Source: SAR324 cluster bacterium
Lineage (GTDB): Bacteria; SAR324; NAC60-12
DNA: 64,000 bases
Assembly: GCA_015231825.1 (NCBI GenBank)
Contig: JADGAV010000010.1
Span: 1 to 64,000, forward strand
Reading direction: 5' to 3'
The notes beneath the pieces were generated by a model. It had not been told where the DNA came from. It saw nothing but the letters and a program-made list of their open reading frames with translations, and did no database searches. Below, in pieces: positions 17,960 to 26,379 of this stretch; position 1 is the stretch's first letter; every line of letters begins with the position of its first letter. The translations under genes were made by a program, and so were the position numbers.

Positions 17960-18424
17960 GTGAAAAAAGGCCGAAAAAAAATTCCTGCCAATATCCAATT
18001 TGAGAAATCTCAGGAAGATGACCTGCTCATGAAATCACTGCTGGCCTCAATCCCGGAATTTCCCGGTGTTAAAGAAGATGATAAAGAAAGTGTGGATATC
18101 CCGCAAACTCCTAAAAGAAAATCCAGACGTGCAAAACTTTCGGATTCCTCTCAGGCCCCGGATGCGGTTCTCGATCTTCATGGAAAAACGAGAGAGGAGG
18201 CCATCATGATGGTGCAAAACTTCGTGATGCTTGGCCATCATCAACAATTGCGAACTTTGCTGATCATTACGGGGAAAGGCCGTCGCTCAGGAAGCGACGG
18301 CCCAATTTTGAGACAGTCGGTGCAAGCATGGTTGAAGCGCAACGGATCGCCCTATATTCGAGACTACGCCGCAGCTCCTGCCCATCATGGCGGTTCCGGT
18401 GCCATTTGGGTCAATTTACTCTGA
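17960..18424 (+). CDS. Smr-domain protein
   Basis: A protein of 154 residues. The first half is basic and low in complexity (KKGRKK and KRKSRRAK). The second half is a Smr domain with LDLHGKTREEA, the glycine-rich LIITGKGRRSGSDG and a final GGSGAIWVNL. Smr domains are small nucleases or RNA/DNA-binding modules of the MutS2 C-terminus; stand-alone forms act on RNA or stalled-ribosome mRNA in some bacteria. I chose GTG 17960 because GGGAG sits 7 bases upstream; the frame is open back to TTG 17924, which lacks a Shine-Dalgarno. The TGKG in place of the common HGKG is usual in this subgroup. It ends 24 bases from the convergent glgP. Confidence 0.87.
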   Translation: MKKGRKKIPANIQFEKSQEDDLLMKSLLASIPEFPGVKEDDKESVDIPQTPKRKSRRAKLSDSSQAPDAVLDLHGKTREEAIMMVQNFVMLGHHQQLRTLLIITGKGRRSGSDGPILRQSVQAWLKRNGSPYIRDYAAAPAHHGGSGAIWVNLL

Positions 18425-18448
18425 CCGGGAAGGTTACAAAATTGAGAA

Positions 18449-20956
18449 TTATCGAATTTTGGTACCGATCGGTCTCACGTTCATCGGTTCAATCTGCCAG
18501 ATGTCTCTGGCATATTCTGCAATGGTCCGGTCCGTGGAAAATTTTGCCATATTGGCGGTATTGAGGATCGACATCCGTGTCCAGGTCTCCTGATCCAAAT
18601 ATGTTTGACCGACTTTTTCCTGACAGCTGAGATAACTCGAAAAATCCGCCAGCAGCATATACGTGTCATCATAAATCAGGGTATTGTAGATGTCATTGTA
18701 GAGATGGGGATCATCGCGATTGAAGTATCCGGTATTGATCATTTCCAGAATTTCCCGCAATTCCAGAGTATTTTGATAACAAACCCTGGGATTGTATCCG
18801 GCCTTCTGCTTTTTCTTGACTTCATCATCCGTCATTCCAAAAATAAAAATATTGTCTTCCCCCACTTCTTCCCGAATTTCAATAGTGGCTCCATCCATGG
18901 TTCCGATAATCAGTGAACCATTCAAAGAAAATTTCATGTTACTGGTCCCGGATGCTTCGGTTCCGGCAGTTGAAATATGCTGGGAAATGTCCGTGGCAGG
19001 GATGATTTTTTCTGCCAGGGAGACCCGATAGTTCTCAAGAAAAACCACTTTGAGCCGGTCTCCGATCTGAGGATGATTGTTGACCACCCGGGCCACATCA
19101 TTGGCCAGTTGAACAATCAATTTAGCCATATAATAGCCAGGGGCGGCTTTTCCACCCAGGATGACGGTCCGTGGCACAAATGCAGCGTTCGGATTTGCAA
19201 GAATCCGGTTGTGGAGGGCAATGATGTGGAGTACGTTCAGCAGCTGTCGTTTGTACTCATGGATGCGTTTGATCTGCACGTCAAATAAGGAATTTGCCTT
19301 GATTTCAATCCCCTGTTCCCGTTGGAGCCATTTACAGAATTGTTCCTTTTTGGTCTGTTTGACTTTGTACCAGTCCTTTTGAAACCGGGGCTCATTTGCA
19401 AAAGGGATCAGATTTTTGAGTTCTTCTGGAGATTTAATCCACCCTTTTCCGATTTTCTTGGTGATCAATTCAGACAGTTCCGGATTGCATCCCAAAAGCC
19501 AGCGACGATGGGTGATGCCATTTGTTTTGTTTTGGAACCGTTCCGGATACATCGCATAAAAATCCCTAAAAATGGTTTTTTTCAACAATTCCGTGTGCAG
19601 CGCGGCCACTCCATTGATGGCGTGACTTCCTACAAATGCCAGATGGTGCATACGGACTTGTTTGCCAAATCCTTCCTCGATCAGTGACATTCGTCCCAGG
19701 ATGTCCAGATCTCCGGGATAGCGCTCTTTGACCTCATCCAAAAACTGATCATTGATGTCATAAATGATCTGCAGATGACGGGGCAGCAGATGTCCCATCA
19801 TGCCCACGGGCCACTTTTCCAGTGCTTCAGGCAGAACGGTGTGATTGGTATAGGCGAACACCCGGATTGTGATCGTCCAGGCAGCGTCCCAATCCAATCC
19901 TTCCTCATCCATCAGGATCCTCATCAACTCCGGAATTGCTATCGAGGGATGCGTATCATTCAGCTGAATGGCGATTTTATCGGCAAATTTGTCAAACGAT
20001 TGATGATTGACTTTGTATCGCCGAATAATATCTTTAAGTGAGGCGCAAACAAAAAAGTACTGTTGTTTGAGGCGCAGTTCTTTTCCGGAAAAATTTTTAT
20101 CATTGGGGTAAAGCACCTTTGAAATAGTCTCGCTTTTTTGCTTTTCCTCAACAGACCGCATATAGTCCCCCTCATTGAAGAGAGCAAAATCAAAATCCTT
20201 TGAAGGTTTCGCCTGCCACAAACGCAGTGTATTCACTGTCCGTGTTTGATATCCGGCAATGGGGACGTCATAAGGCAATGCCAAGACATCCTGTGTGTCC
20301 TCCCAATGGTAGGATTTTCGACCTTTCTGATCGATTTCTTCGCGGACATGCCCATAGAACTTTACTGAGTGGGTCTCGTCGAATACCTGAATTTCCCATG
20401 GATACCCTTGAGCCAGCCAGTTGTCCGGATATTCGACCTGGGCCTCGTTTTCGATCTTTTGCTCGAATATTCCGTATTCGTAACGGATTCCGTAACCAGA
20501 AGCAGGAAGTTCCAAAGTCGCCATTGAATCTAAAAAGCAGGCAGCCAAACGCCCCAATCCTCCATTTCCCAAACCTGCATCACTTTCCAGTTCTTCAATA
20601 TCAGCAAGGTCGTATCCATTTTCTTCCATGACTTTTCGGCAAACATCCGCCAAGTCCAAATTGATCAGGTTGTTGCGAAGACTGCGTCCCATTAAGTATT
20701 CAAGAGACAGGTAATAGACCTGCTTGCAGTCACTTTCATAGTAGCTTTGTTGGGTGTCATTCCAAAGTTCAACCTGCCGATCACGGATTGCTAAAGCGAG
20801 ACTTTCAAAAATATCAATTTTTTTTAAAGTGCGGCGGTTTTTGCAGACTGAAAATTCCAGGTGATGTGCAATGGATTTCGCCAAAGCCGTTTCATCCATT
20901 TTCAGGTAATCATCGACGAATTTCCAAATATTGTTTGATTTGTTCCTTGAAGTCAT
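18449..20956 (-). CDS. glgP: Glycogen/starch phosphorylase
   Basis: An 835-residue GT35 alpha-glucan phosphorylase that releases glucose-1-phosphate from glycogen. The pyridoxal-phosphate lysine lies in EASGTSNMKFSLNGS near the C-terminus. The N-terminal YYLSLEYLMGRSL and the active-site GNGGLGRLAACFLDS are intact. I start at ATG 20956 (MTSRNKSNN); GGAGAAAGACCCCC precedes it, while the frame extends to 21013 without support. No other glg genes are adjacent, so it stands alone, converging on the Smr gene and diverging from the MOSC gene across 208 bases. Confidence 0.95.
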   Translation of the reverse strand: MTSRNKSNNIWKFVDDYLKMDETALAKSIAHHLEFSVCKNRRTLKKIDIFESLALAIRDRQVELWNDTQQSYYESDCKQVYYLSLEYLMGRSLRNNLINLDLADVCRKVMEENGYDLADIEELESDAGLGNGGLGRLAACFLDSMATLELPASGYGIRYEYGIFEQKIENEAQVEYPDNWLAQGYPWEIQVFDETHSVKFYGHVREEIDQKGRKSYHWEDTQDVLALPYDVPIAGYQTRTVNTLRLWQAKPSKDFDFALFNEGDYMRSVEEKQKSETISKVLYPNDKNFSGKELRLKQQYFFVCASLKDIIRRYKVNHQSFDKFADKIAIQLNDTHPSIAIPELMRILMDEEGLDWDAAWTITIRVFAYTNHTVLPEALEKWPVGMMGHLLPRHLQIIYDINDQFLDEVKERYPGDLDILGRMSLIEEGFGKQVRMHHLAFVGSHAINGVAALHTELLKKTIFRDFYAMYPERFQNKTNGITHRRWLLGCNPELSELITKKIGKGWIKSPEELKNLIPFANEPRFQKDWYKVKQTKKEQFCKWLQREQGIEIKANSLFDVQIKRIHEYKRQLLNVLHIIALHNRILANPNAAFVPRTVILGGKAAPGYYMAKLIVQLANDVARVVNNHPQIGDRLKVVFLENYRVSLAEKIIPATDISQHISTAGTEASGTSNMKFSLNGSLIIGTMDGATIEIREEVGEDNIFIFGMTDDEVKKKQKAGYNPRVCYQNTLELREILEMINTGYFNRDDPHLYNDIYNTLIYDDTYMLLADFSSYLSCQEKVGQTYLDQETWTRMSILNTANMAKFSTDRTIAEYARDIWQIEPMNVRPIGTKIR

Positions 20957-21164
20957 GGGGGTCTTTCTCCGTATTTTGTATGCTTTTTGTTGATTGATAG
21001 ATGCCTCAAACATATATCAAATTGCTGGATTTCTCAAACAATCCTTTGTCAAAATTCCTGTTTGAATGACGGCACTTTTACAAATATTCTTGTTATTGCT
21101 GGATAAATCTATAACCTTTTCAGAAAAGAGAAAATCTTATTGTTCACCCGCAAACGGTTTTTTT

Positions 21165-21968
21165 ATGGATCATTTCAGGCTTGCCGAAATCAATATCTAC
21201 CCGATCAAATCTGCTGCAGGAATTTCATTGAAATCTGCCCTTGCTGAAAACAGGGGACTTGAGCACGATCGACGCTGGCTGCTGATTGACCAAAACAACC
21301 GTTTTGTCACTCAAAGAGAGTTTCCCCGGATGGCCCTGATTTCAACGGCTTTCTCAGAAACGGAGCTTGAGGTGGAGGCACCTGGAATGAACAGAATATC
21401 GATTCCAGCACCGCAACAGTTAGATTCGCTTCTGGTTACAATCTGGAAAAATGAATGTTTTGCTGTTTCTGCAGGAAAAGAGGCAGGGGCGTGGTTCAGC
21501 GAGTTTTTAGAGGCCCCTGTCCAACTGGTCTACATGCAGGATGAAGTCAGACGTCCGATCAACCCGGACTATGCGAAACCGGGTGATCATGTCAGTTTTG
21601 CTGATGCTTATCCCTATCTACTGATTGCCGAAGCCTCGCTGGATGATTTGAATTCCCGGTTGGAAAAACCTTTGCCCATGAATCGATTTCGCCCCAACCT
21701 GGTGGTCAGCGGCTGCCGATCCTTTGAAGAAGACCAGTGGAAGCGAATACGGATAGGCAGGATAGAGTTTCGTGTTGTCAAAGCCTGTGACCGCTGTGTG
21801 GTCACCACCATTGATCAAATCAGCACGGCTAAAGCCAGAGAGCCATTGCGGACTTTAGCGCAATATCGAAAAATGGACGGCAAGGTCTTCTTCGGACAAA
21901 ACCTGATCCCGGATCAAACAGGAATGCTGCATTTGAATGATCCGGTTGAAGTGCTCGAAAGAAAATAG
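21165..21968 (+). CDS. MOSC-domain protein (YcbX-like, without ferredoxin domain)
   Basis: A 267-residue protein with an N-terminal beta-barrel MOSC-N domain (INIYPIKSAAGISL, then LEHDRRWLLID) and a MOSC domain containing RFRPNLVV and the cysteine of VVKACDRCVVTTID that ligates molybdenum cofactor in this family. YcbX and mARC proteins reduce N-hydroxylated compounds. Escherichia coli YcbX has an extra C-terminal 2Fe-2S domain; here the protein ends right after the MOSC domain, so it would need a separate electron donor. The ATG at 21165 gives the usual family N-terminus; an upstream in-frame ATG at 21066 adds a hydrophobic stretch with no family match. A molybdenum hydroxylase operon lies 26 kb away. 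Confidence 0.85.
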   Translation: MDHFRLAEINIYPIKSAAGISLKSALAENRGLEHDRRWLLIDQNNRFVTQREFPRMALISTAFSETELEVEAPGMNRISIPAPQQLDSLLVTIWKNECFAVSAGKEAGAWFSEFLEAPVQLVYMQDEVRRPINPDYAKPGDHVSFADAYPYLLIAEASLDDLNSRLEKPLPMNRFRPNLVVSGCRSFEEDQWKRIRIGRIEFRVVKACDRCVVTTIDQISTAKAREPLRTLAQYRKMDGKVFFGQNLIPDQTGMLHLNDPVEVLERK

Positions 21969-22150
21969 AGTTTAAAAACAGAATCATGGCAGGCCTGGAA
22001 AAAGTCCAGGGATACTTTCATTGATTCAGGTTGATTTTCAGGAGTAAAACACTTTGCCTGAACTTCAGTTTGATTCAGTGTTGGATTCAAACTTTTTGCC
22101 TATTTCAAACTGATACAAGAAAAATGCGGGAGGAGGTGCCAAAATATTTT

Positions 22151-22786
22151 TCAAAATTTCCATTGAAAGGCCAGCGTCAATCCTTTTTCTTCCTGAGGGA
22201 TCAGATCAATCTTACCTGTTGGCGCGGGGGGGGCTGCTTCCTGAGGACGGGGGGCGTTGGGTGTCAGGACCGATCGTCCGCCAATAATAGAACCCATCAC
22301 GCCTCCAAGAACAATTCCCAGACCAATGGATCTCAGCGTATCCCGGCTGCTATTGGCGGTCAGAAGTGCAAACCATCCTCCAATCATCAATCCGGTGCCG
22401 ACTCCATAGAGGATGTTGGGGGCAAAATTTACTTTTTCCTGCTGCAGAAAAGTTCCTCGCAGCCGCAATGCTTCATCCAACAGTTGCTGCGTGTTGTCCG
22501 GAAGCACGTCTTCATCGACATAAACATCGGTCTGATCCTCGGATTGAAAATCGGTGGGTTCGTCCTGAAGTAATTGATCCGAATCTTCCAGCTGCTCAAA
22601 GTCGAGTTCATTGAGATCCAGGTCATTGGAAAACTCTTCTTCCTGGAAAGTATCCAGGGAATCATCCTGAAAAAACGAATCTTGAGTTTGAGCGAAAAGG
22701 GAAATCGCAGGCCGACCTGTCAAACTCAACACCAATATTCCGAAACTGACCAATAATTTTAACTTTGTTTTTCTGGTTATAAACAT
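22151..22786 (-). CDS. Exported acidic glycine-zipper protein A
   Basis: A 211-residue exported protein that I cannot assign to a known family. It has a signal peptide ending at LFAQTQ. A very acidic segment of about 75 residues follows, rich in Asp and Glu, then a pair of hydrophobic helices rich in glycine (GVGTGLMIGGWFALL and GIVLGGVMGSIIGG), a TPNAPRPQ linker and a C-terminal LTLAFQWKF. The same order of hairpin, Asp/Pro linker and final phenylalanine occurs in two divergently placed genes at 23050 and 23474. A C-terminal Phe with alternating hydrophobics resembles the BAM recognition signal, but two membrane helices argue for an inner-membrane or lysis-like hairpin instead. Only this copy has the acidic insert. 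Confidence 0.7.
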   Translation of the reverse strand: MFITRKTKLKLLVSFGILVLSLTGRPAISLFAQTQDSFFQDDSLDTFQEEEFSNDLDLNELDFEQLEDSDQLLQDEPTDFQSEDQTDVYVDEDVLPDNTQQLLDEALRLRGTFLQQEKVNFAPNILYGVGTGLMIGGWFALLTANSSRDTLRSIGLGIVLGGVMGSIIGGRSVLTPNAPRPQEAAPPAPTGKIDLIPQEEKGLTLAFQWKF

Positions 22787-23049
22787 ATAGCGTATCGACG
22801 GTTATTTTGTTAAAGTGCTCCATGGGTCCGTTGGCAGTTTTTTACAGAACGGGTAGAATTGTGAATGCAATTACTATTCATTAATTGGCGATTATTCAAG
22901 GTCTGAATAAAAAAAATATTTTTTTTTGAACTTTTATATAAGGAAGAAGGCTCGATAACAAGACAGATTGCTTCTCTTCTTCCGTGATGGAAACGGATTT
23001 TCAAAAACAGAGTGAGACTATTGTTCGATCTCTGAGAGATTATGAGCTT

Positions 23050-23466
23050 ATGAAAGCAAAGAACTATATGAAACAAATCATGATGGTGCTGGTCTTAACC
23101 TGCTTCCTTTTTCCGGCAAAAGCCTCTTCTCAGGAAACAGGCCCTTTGATGATGGGGGTTGAAATCGGATATACTTTGGGAGGAATGCTCGCAGGTGTCG
23201 CGGCTGGCGGAGTCGTATGGCTCACTGACCCCGGGGGGCCGACTCCCATCATCACGGTGCTCAAGGATGGGGCAATTCTAGGAACTTTGCTCGGGGCAAT
23301 AACAGGATTTTATCTCATCTATAATTCAACAATTGATCCCAACGCAGCTCCCCAGCCAGATAATTTTCAAGACCTGCTTGGTGAGGTACCATTTTCTGCA
23401 TCGGAAAAAAAATACCACTCCAATGCTCCTGGAATCACATTGACTTTGATTCACTACAAATTTTAA
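23050..23466 (+). CDS. Exported glycine-zipper protein B
   Basis: A 138-residue protein related in layout to its neighbours A and C. The signal peptide (MKAKNYMKQ, then a hydrophobic core ending near KASSQE) sets the start at 23050 or 23068; the frame is open to 22984 but that adds only polar sequence. The body has two glycine-rich hydrophobic helices (GYTLGGMLAGVAAGGVVW and GAILGTLLGAITGFYLIY) joined by a Pro/Asp loop, then DPNAAPQP and a C-terminal ITLTLIHYKF. The gene ends 7 bases before gene C, so the two form an operon. Function is unknown. The glycine zippers suggest oligomerisation within a membrane. Confidence 0.7.
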   Translation: MKAKNYMKQIMMVLVLTCFLFPAKASSQETGPLMMGVEIGYTLGGMLAGVAAGGVVWLTDPGGPTPIITVLKDGAILGTLLGAITGFYLIYNSTIDPNAAPQPDNFQDLLGEVPFSASEKKYHSNAPGITLTLIHYKF

Positions 23467-23473
23467 GGACGAA

Positions 23474-23959
23474 ATGCGATCCCTTTTCAAGAAAATTTTT
23501 ATTTTGAGTTTGGCCACCTGTTTCTTCAGTTATTCACTGCTTTTTGCCCAGCAGGCTCCTGCTCCGGACACGGCACCGGTTGCGGTAACCGCAGCAAGGC
23601 CCCCGGTCATGAAGTCCATATTTTGGAACACCGCTTTTGGATCGGCATGGGGAGCCATAATGGGGGCAGTCGCTGCGCTTTCAAGCCCCGCCGCTCCTTT
23701 TCGCGATTCTTTGATTTTGGGAACAACTTTTGGAGGAATGATTGGATACGGGTTTGGGGTTTACCTCGTGGTCCGCGGCATTTCATTTGATCCAAATACC
23801 CTTCCCACACCCCCCACGACTCCTCTCGGGTTTGTCCCGATTTCTCCAATCAATTCTGTTGTGCAAGACAACCGAATGCCTTTCTCTGCAGAAATGCGGT
23901 TGGCAGAAAAAACACCAGCTCAGGGATGGCAAACCACGATCTTTCAAACCACTTTTTGA
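23474..23959 (+). CDS. Exported glycine-zipper protein C
   Basis: A 161-residue protein with a signal peptide ending at LLFAQQ, a short Ala/Pro-rich spacer, two glycine-rich hydrophobic helices (FGSAWGAIMGAVAAL and GTTFGGMIGYGFGVYLV), a DPNTLPTPP linker and a C-terminal TTIFQTTF. This is the same plan as the upstream gene B and the divergent gene A. AAGGACGAA precedes the ATG. I know no named family with this arrangement. The three genes are best read as diverged duplicates. Confidence 0.7.
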   Translation: MRSLFKKIFILSLATCFFSYSLLFAQQAPAPDTAPVAVTAARPPVMKSIFWNTAFGSAWGAIMGAVAALSSPAAPFRDSLILGTTFGGMIGYGFGVYLVVRGISFDPNTLPTPPTTPLGFVPISPINSVVQDNRMPFSAEMRLAEKTPAQGWQTTIFQTTF

Positions 23960-24027
23960 ACTCAGCCGGAAGCATTCATACTAGTCCCGAAGCAGTAAGA
24001 GTTCCATTCGAATAATGTCGAATTGAT

Positions 24028-25071
24028 ATGAGGACCAGCCATTGGTTTGCGCAGAACCGTAAAACTATTTCTGATAAAATCCAGTGGATTTTTAATCAAC
24101 CGGAAGGCATTCTCTGTGAACACCGGTCATTGCATCACCACATTTCCATTCTCAAAGAAGGATCGCTCGTTCGAATGTTTTTTGCCAATCCGACTCAACC
24201 GGAAGATAGTTTTCAGTACAGCGGATGTATGGCCGAGTACGATCTGCATGATCCCCTCAACTTGATCGTCGCGTATCCGCAGGCCCTGCTGCTCTCTCTA
24301 CTTTGGAAGAGCAGTCCGCGCAATGTTTACATCATCGGATTTGCAGGAGGACGCATTCCGATGATTCTCCATCACTACTTTCCGGATGTGAAGATCGAAA
24401 GCGCTGAAATTGATAAGGATCTGGTTCCATTGGCAGAAAAATACTTTGGGGTGCTGTTCGACCAGCGAAATCGAGTTGTCATTGAGGACGGCAGGGACTT
24501 CCTGGAAAATAAAATCCCCCTGGGTACTTATGATTTCATCATCATTGATGCTTTTCGAGGAACCGGATATAGCCCCTACCATCTGAATACGGCAGATTTT
24601 TTCAAGCTTTGTAAAAAGCACCTGACAGAGGGAGGGGTAGTCACCATCAACCTGGTAAAAACCGATCATTTGTTCCTTGAAAAAATCAATACACTGCGAA
24701 TTTCCTTCAAGCATGTCTACCTGCACTTTGATCCCATTAATCCAGAGACTTATGTTTTTCTCGGCACGGATGGCGAAGCACTCGCAGAAGCTGAAAGAGC
24801 TGATCGGGCGGCAAAAATCCAGCATCAAATCGGATTTGATTTTTCTTTTCTAAAACGTGCCATCGATTTGAAACCGCTGTCTCAGCAGGATGCATACTTG
24901 CTAGAGAACTTTGGGTCTTCCTCAGAAATTTTGAATATGAAGGATCCGCCCCCCGGGCCCTTAAAACTTCTTTCCTCCAATGATCCTGTTTTTTTCAAGG
25001 CCGAGGAAAATAACCGTTGTCCTTGCGGGTCCCCTTTTCTGTTCAAGCACTGTCATGGAAAAGAGACCTGA
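24028..25071 (+). CDS. Spermidine-synthase-like protein fused to a SEC-C zinc motif
   Basis: A 347-residue protein. Residues about 25-250 are a spermidine-synthase-type Rossmann methyltransferase fold: VYIIGFAGGRIPMIL is the nucleotide-binding loop, KIESAEIDKDLV the acidic strand-2 end, VIEDGRDFL the next, and YDFIIIDAFRG the segment that carries the catalytic aspartate in polyamine synthases. The last 20 residues carry a SEC-C motif, RCPCGSPFLFKHCHG, with zinc ligands Cys331, Cys333, Cys342 and His343. SEC-C motifs occur at the end of SecA and bind SecB or ribosomes. Whether this protein makes polyamines is unclear, since no SpeD or SpeE partner is present. The fusion is unusual. The start at 24028 has no strong Shine-Dalgarno. 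Confidence 0.78.
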   Translation: MRTSHWFAQNRKTISDKIQWIFNQPEGILCEHRSLHHHISILKEGSLVRMFFANPTQPEDSFQYSGCMAEYDLHDPLNLIVAYPQALLLSLLWKSSPRNVYIIGFAGGRIPMILHHYFPDVKIESAEIDKDLVPLAEKYFGVLFDQRNRVVIEDGRDFLENKIPLGTYDFIIIDAFRGTGYSPYHLNTADFFKLCKKHLTEGGVVTINLVKTDHLFLEKINTLRISFKHVYLHFDPINPETYVFLGTDGEALAEAERADRAAKIQHQIGFDFSFLKRAIDLKPLSQQDAYLLENFGSSSEILNMKDPPPGPLKLLSSNDPVFFKAEENNRCPCGSPFLFKHCHGKET

Positions 25072-25275
25072 TCTTTCAACATCATCACTTTCTTTTTAAA
25101 TACTTCTGCCTGGGTGAGGATTTTCTTATTCTTGATAGTGCAGAAAAAAAGAAGTATTAAAGATCAGCATTTGGGTGATCATGAAAATATGATTCCTAAT
25201 AATGGCAATGGGAACTCCCCTGTGCTACAATTGCATTCAAAATCACTTCCTGAAATTGATTGAAGGAGCGTTGCA

Positions 25276-25869
25276 ATGGTTTGTTTAAATCCGTTGTTAC
25301 CTGTTAAAATGCGGTGGTTGATAAAAATCTTGTTCCGAACAGGCAAAGTTGTGAAAGGGATCATACTCCTTTCGATTTTAACGGCTTTACTAATGCCTCC
25401 GCGGCATGGAGCCGCCCAGACAAGACCACCTGCAGTCAGTAAATTAAAAAAGTATATTCTGCCGCCAACAGTACAAAAAGTCAGAAGCAATCCAAATTAT
25501 CGTTTTCGTTACCCGGTTCGGAATCTGGATCGTCATCTCAAGGAAGTGCGAGCGCACAAATCGAGGCAGTTTGAACTCAAAAAACAACGGCGCAAACAGG
25601 CGGATAGTCAGGCCTATCAACGTTTCCAACAACGCCGCGATGACGCAAATAAATATCGGCAGGGGTATCTGAAAAAACAAATTGAAGAGAAAAACAAAGC
25701 TCCCGTGGTCGAGGAAAAAGCTGCTGAAAGTCCACAACTCCTGGCAAAACGTGAACGAAAAGCCCTCAATGTAGAAATCCTGGAAGGTCGAAAAGATCCA
25801 ACCGTCAAAGGAGACCCGAACTACCTTAAATTTATTGAAGAGAAAACAAGGCTGACCAAAAGGAATTGA
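25276..25869 (+). CDS. Exported basic protein with charged helical body
   Basis: A 197-residue protein of unknown function. A long basic leader and hydrophobic core (KVVKGIILLSILTALLM) end at HGAAQTR, a probable signal peptide. The remainder is very rich in Lys, Arg, Gln and Glu, with a helical, possibly coiled-coil segment (KSRQFELKKQRRKQADS, then RFQQRRDDANKYRQG). There are no cysteines in the mature part and no recognised domain. The start is supported by GGAG eight bases before ATG 25276. It is followed 49 bases later by a small lipoprotein gene, probably the same transcript. Confidence 0.68.
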   Translation: MVCLNPLLPVKMRWLIKILFRTGKVVKGIILLSILTALLMPPRHGAAQTRPPAVSKLKKYILPPTVQKVRSNPNYRFRYPVRNLDRHLKEVRAHKSRQFELKKQRRKQADSQAYQRFQQRRDDANKYRQGYLKKQIEEKNKAPVVEEKAAESPQLLAKRERKALNVEILEGRKDPTVKGDPNYLKFIEEKTRLTKRN

Positions 25870-25918
25870 AGATTGGGCAGTTTGCAGGAGAATTTTTCAT
25901 TTGATAGGAGTGAAAACA

Positions 25919-26269
25919 ATGATCGCTGGTGAAAAATATCCGTCAAAATGGAGGCAAGTCATTGGCACGAGCGCGATTTGCCTGATGCTTGCGCTCGTCG
26001 GCTGCAGTCAGCCCAGAGTTCGTGCTTATCATGCCCCCACTACCTTTGAAATTGAAAACCCCGAATCACTCAGCGATACAGAACTTCAAACAATCAGCCG
26101 ATGTGACTATTGGAATGTCTGTATTTTTGAACAGCATGAAGAAGTCGCGCCTTTTGGCCCCACCTTCCTTTACCAGGAACGACATAAATATGTACCCCGG
26201 GAATACTGCCGTTTTGAAACCTGCGACCGCCTGAAAGCATTTTATTTTAAACCGAAGAAAGGCATGTAG
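25919..26269 (+). CDS. Small lipoprotein of unknown function
   Basis: A 116-residue putative lipoprotein. The signal peptide ends in the lipobox ALVGC, with Cys29 as the lipidated residue. The mature part of about 88 residues carries four more cysteines, in RCDYWNVCIF and CRFETCDRLK, which could form two disulfides in the periplasm. ATG 25919 is chosen because AGGAG sits 9 bases upstream; the frame also opens at TTG 25901. The family is not recognised. It sits at the end of the run of exported proteins and converges on sbcC. Confidence 0.68.
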   Translation: MIAGEKYPSKWRQVIGTSAICLMLALVGCSQPRVRAYHAPTTFEIENPESLSDTELQTISRCDYWNVCIFEQHEEVAPFGPTFLYQERHKYVPREYCRFETCDRLKAFYFKPKKGM

Positions 26270-26379
26270 GGCCAATTTTCTGAAGTTGCCGGGAAGTTGA
26301 GGTACACAGATAAAAATCTTCTGAAAATCAGCGAAAACTGATCATCGGGTGCAGTGACGAAAGCCGGTCAATTCACACA

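Noticed and set aside
21994-22010. Hairpin CCTGGA/TCCAGG after the MOSC gene as a terminator
   Set aside because: No T-tract follows on the plus strand and the stem is only six bases.
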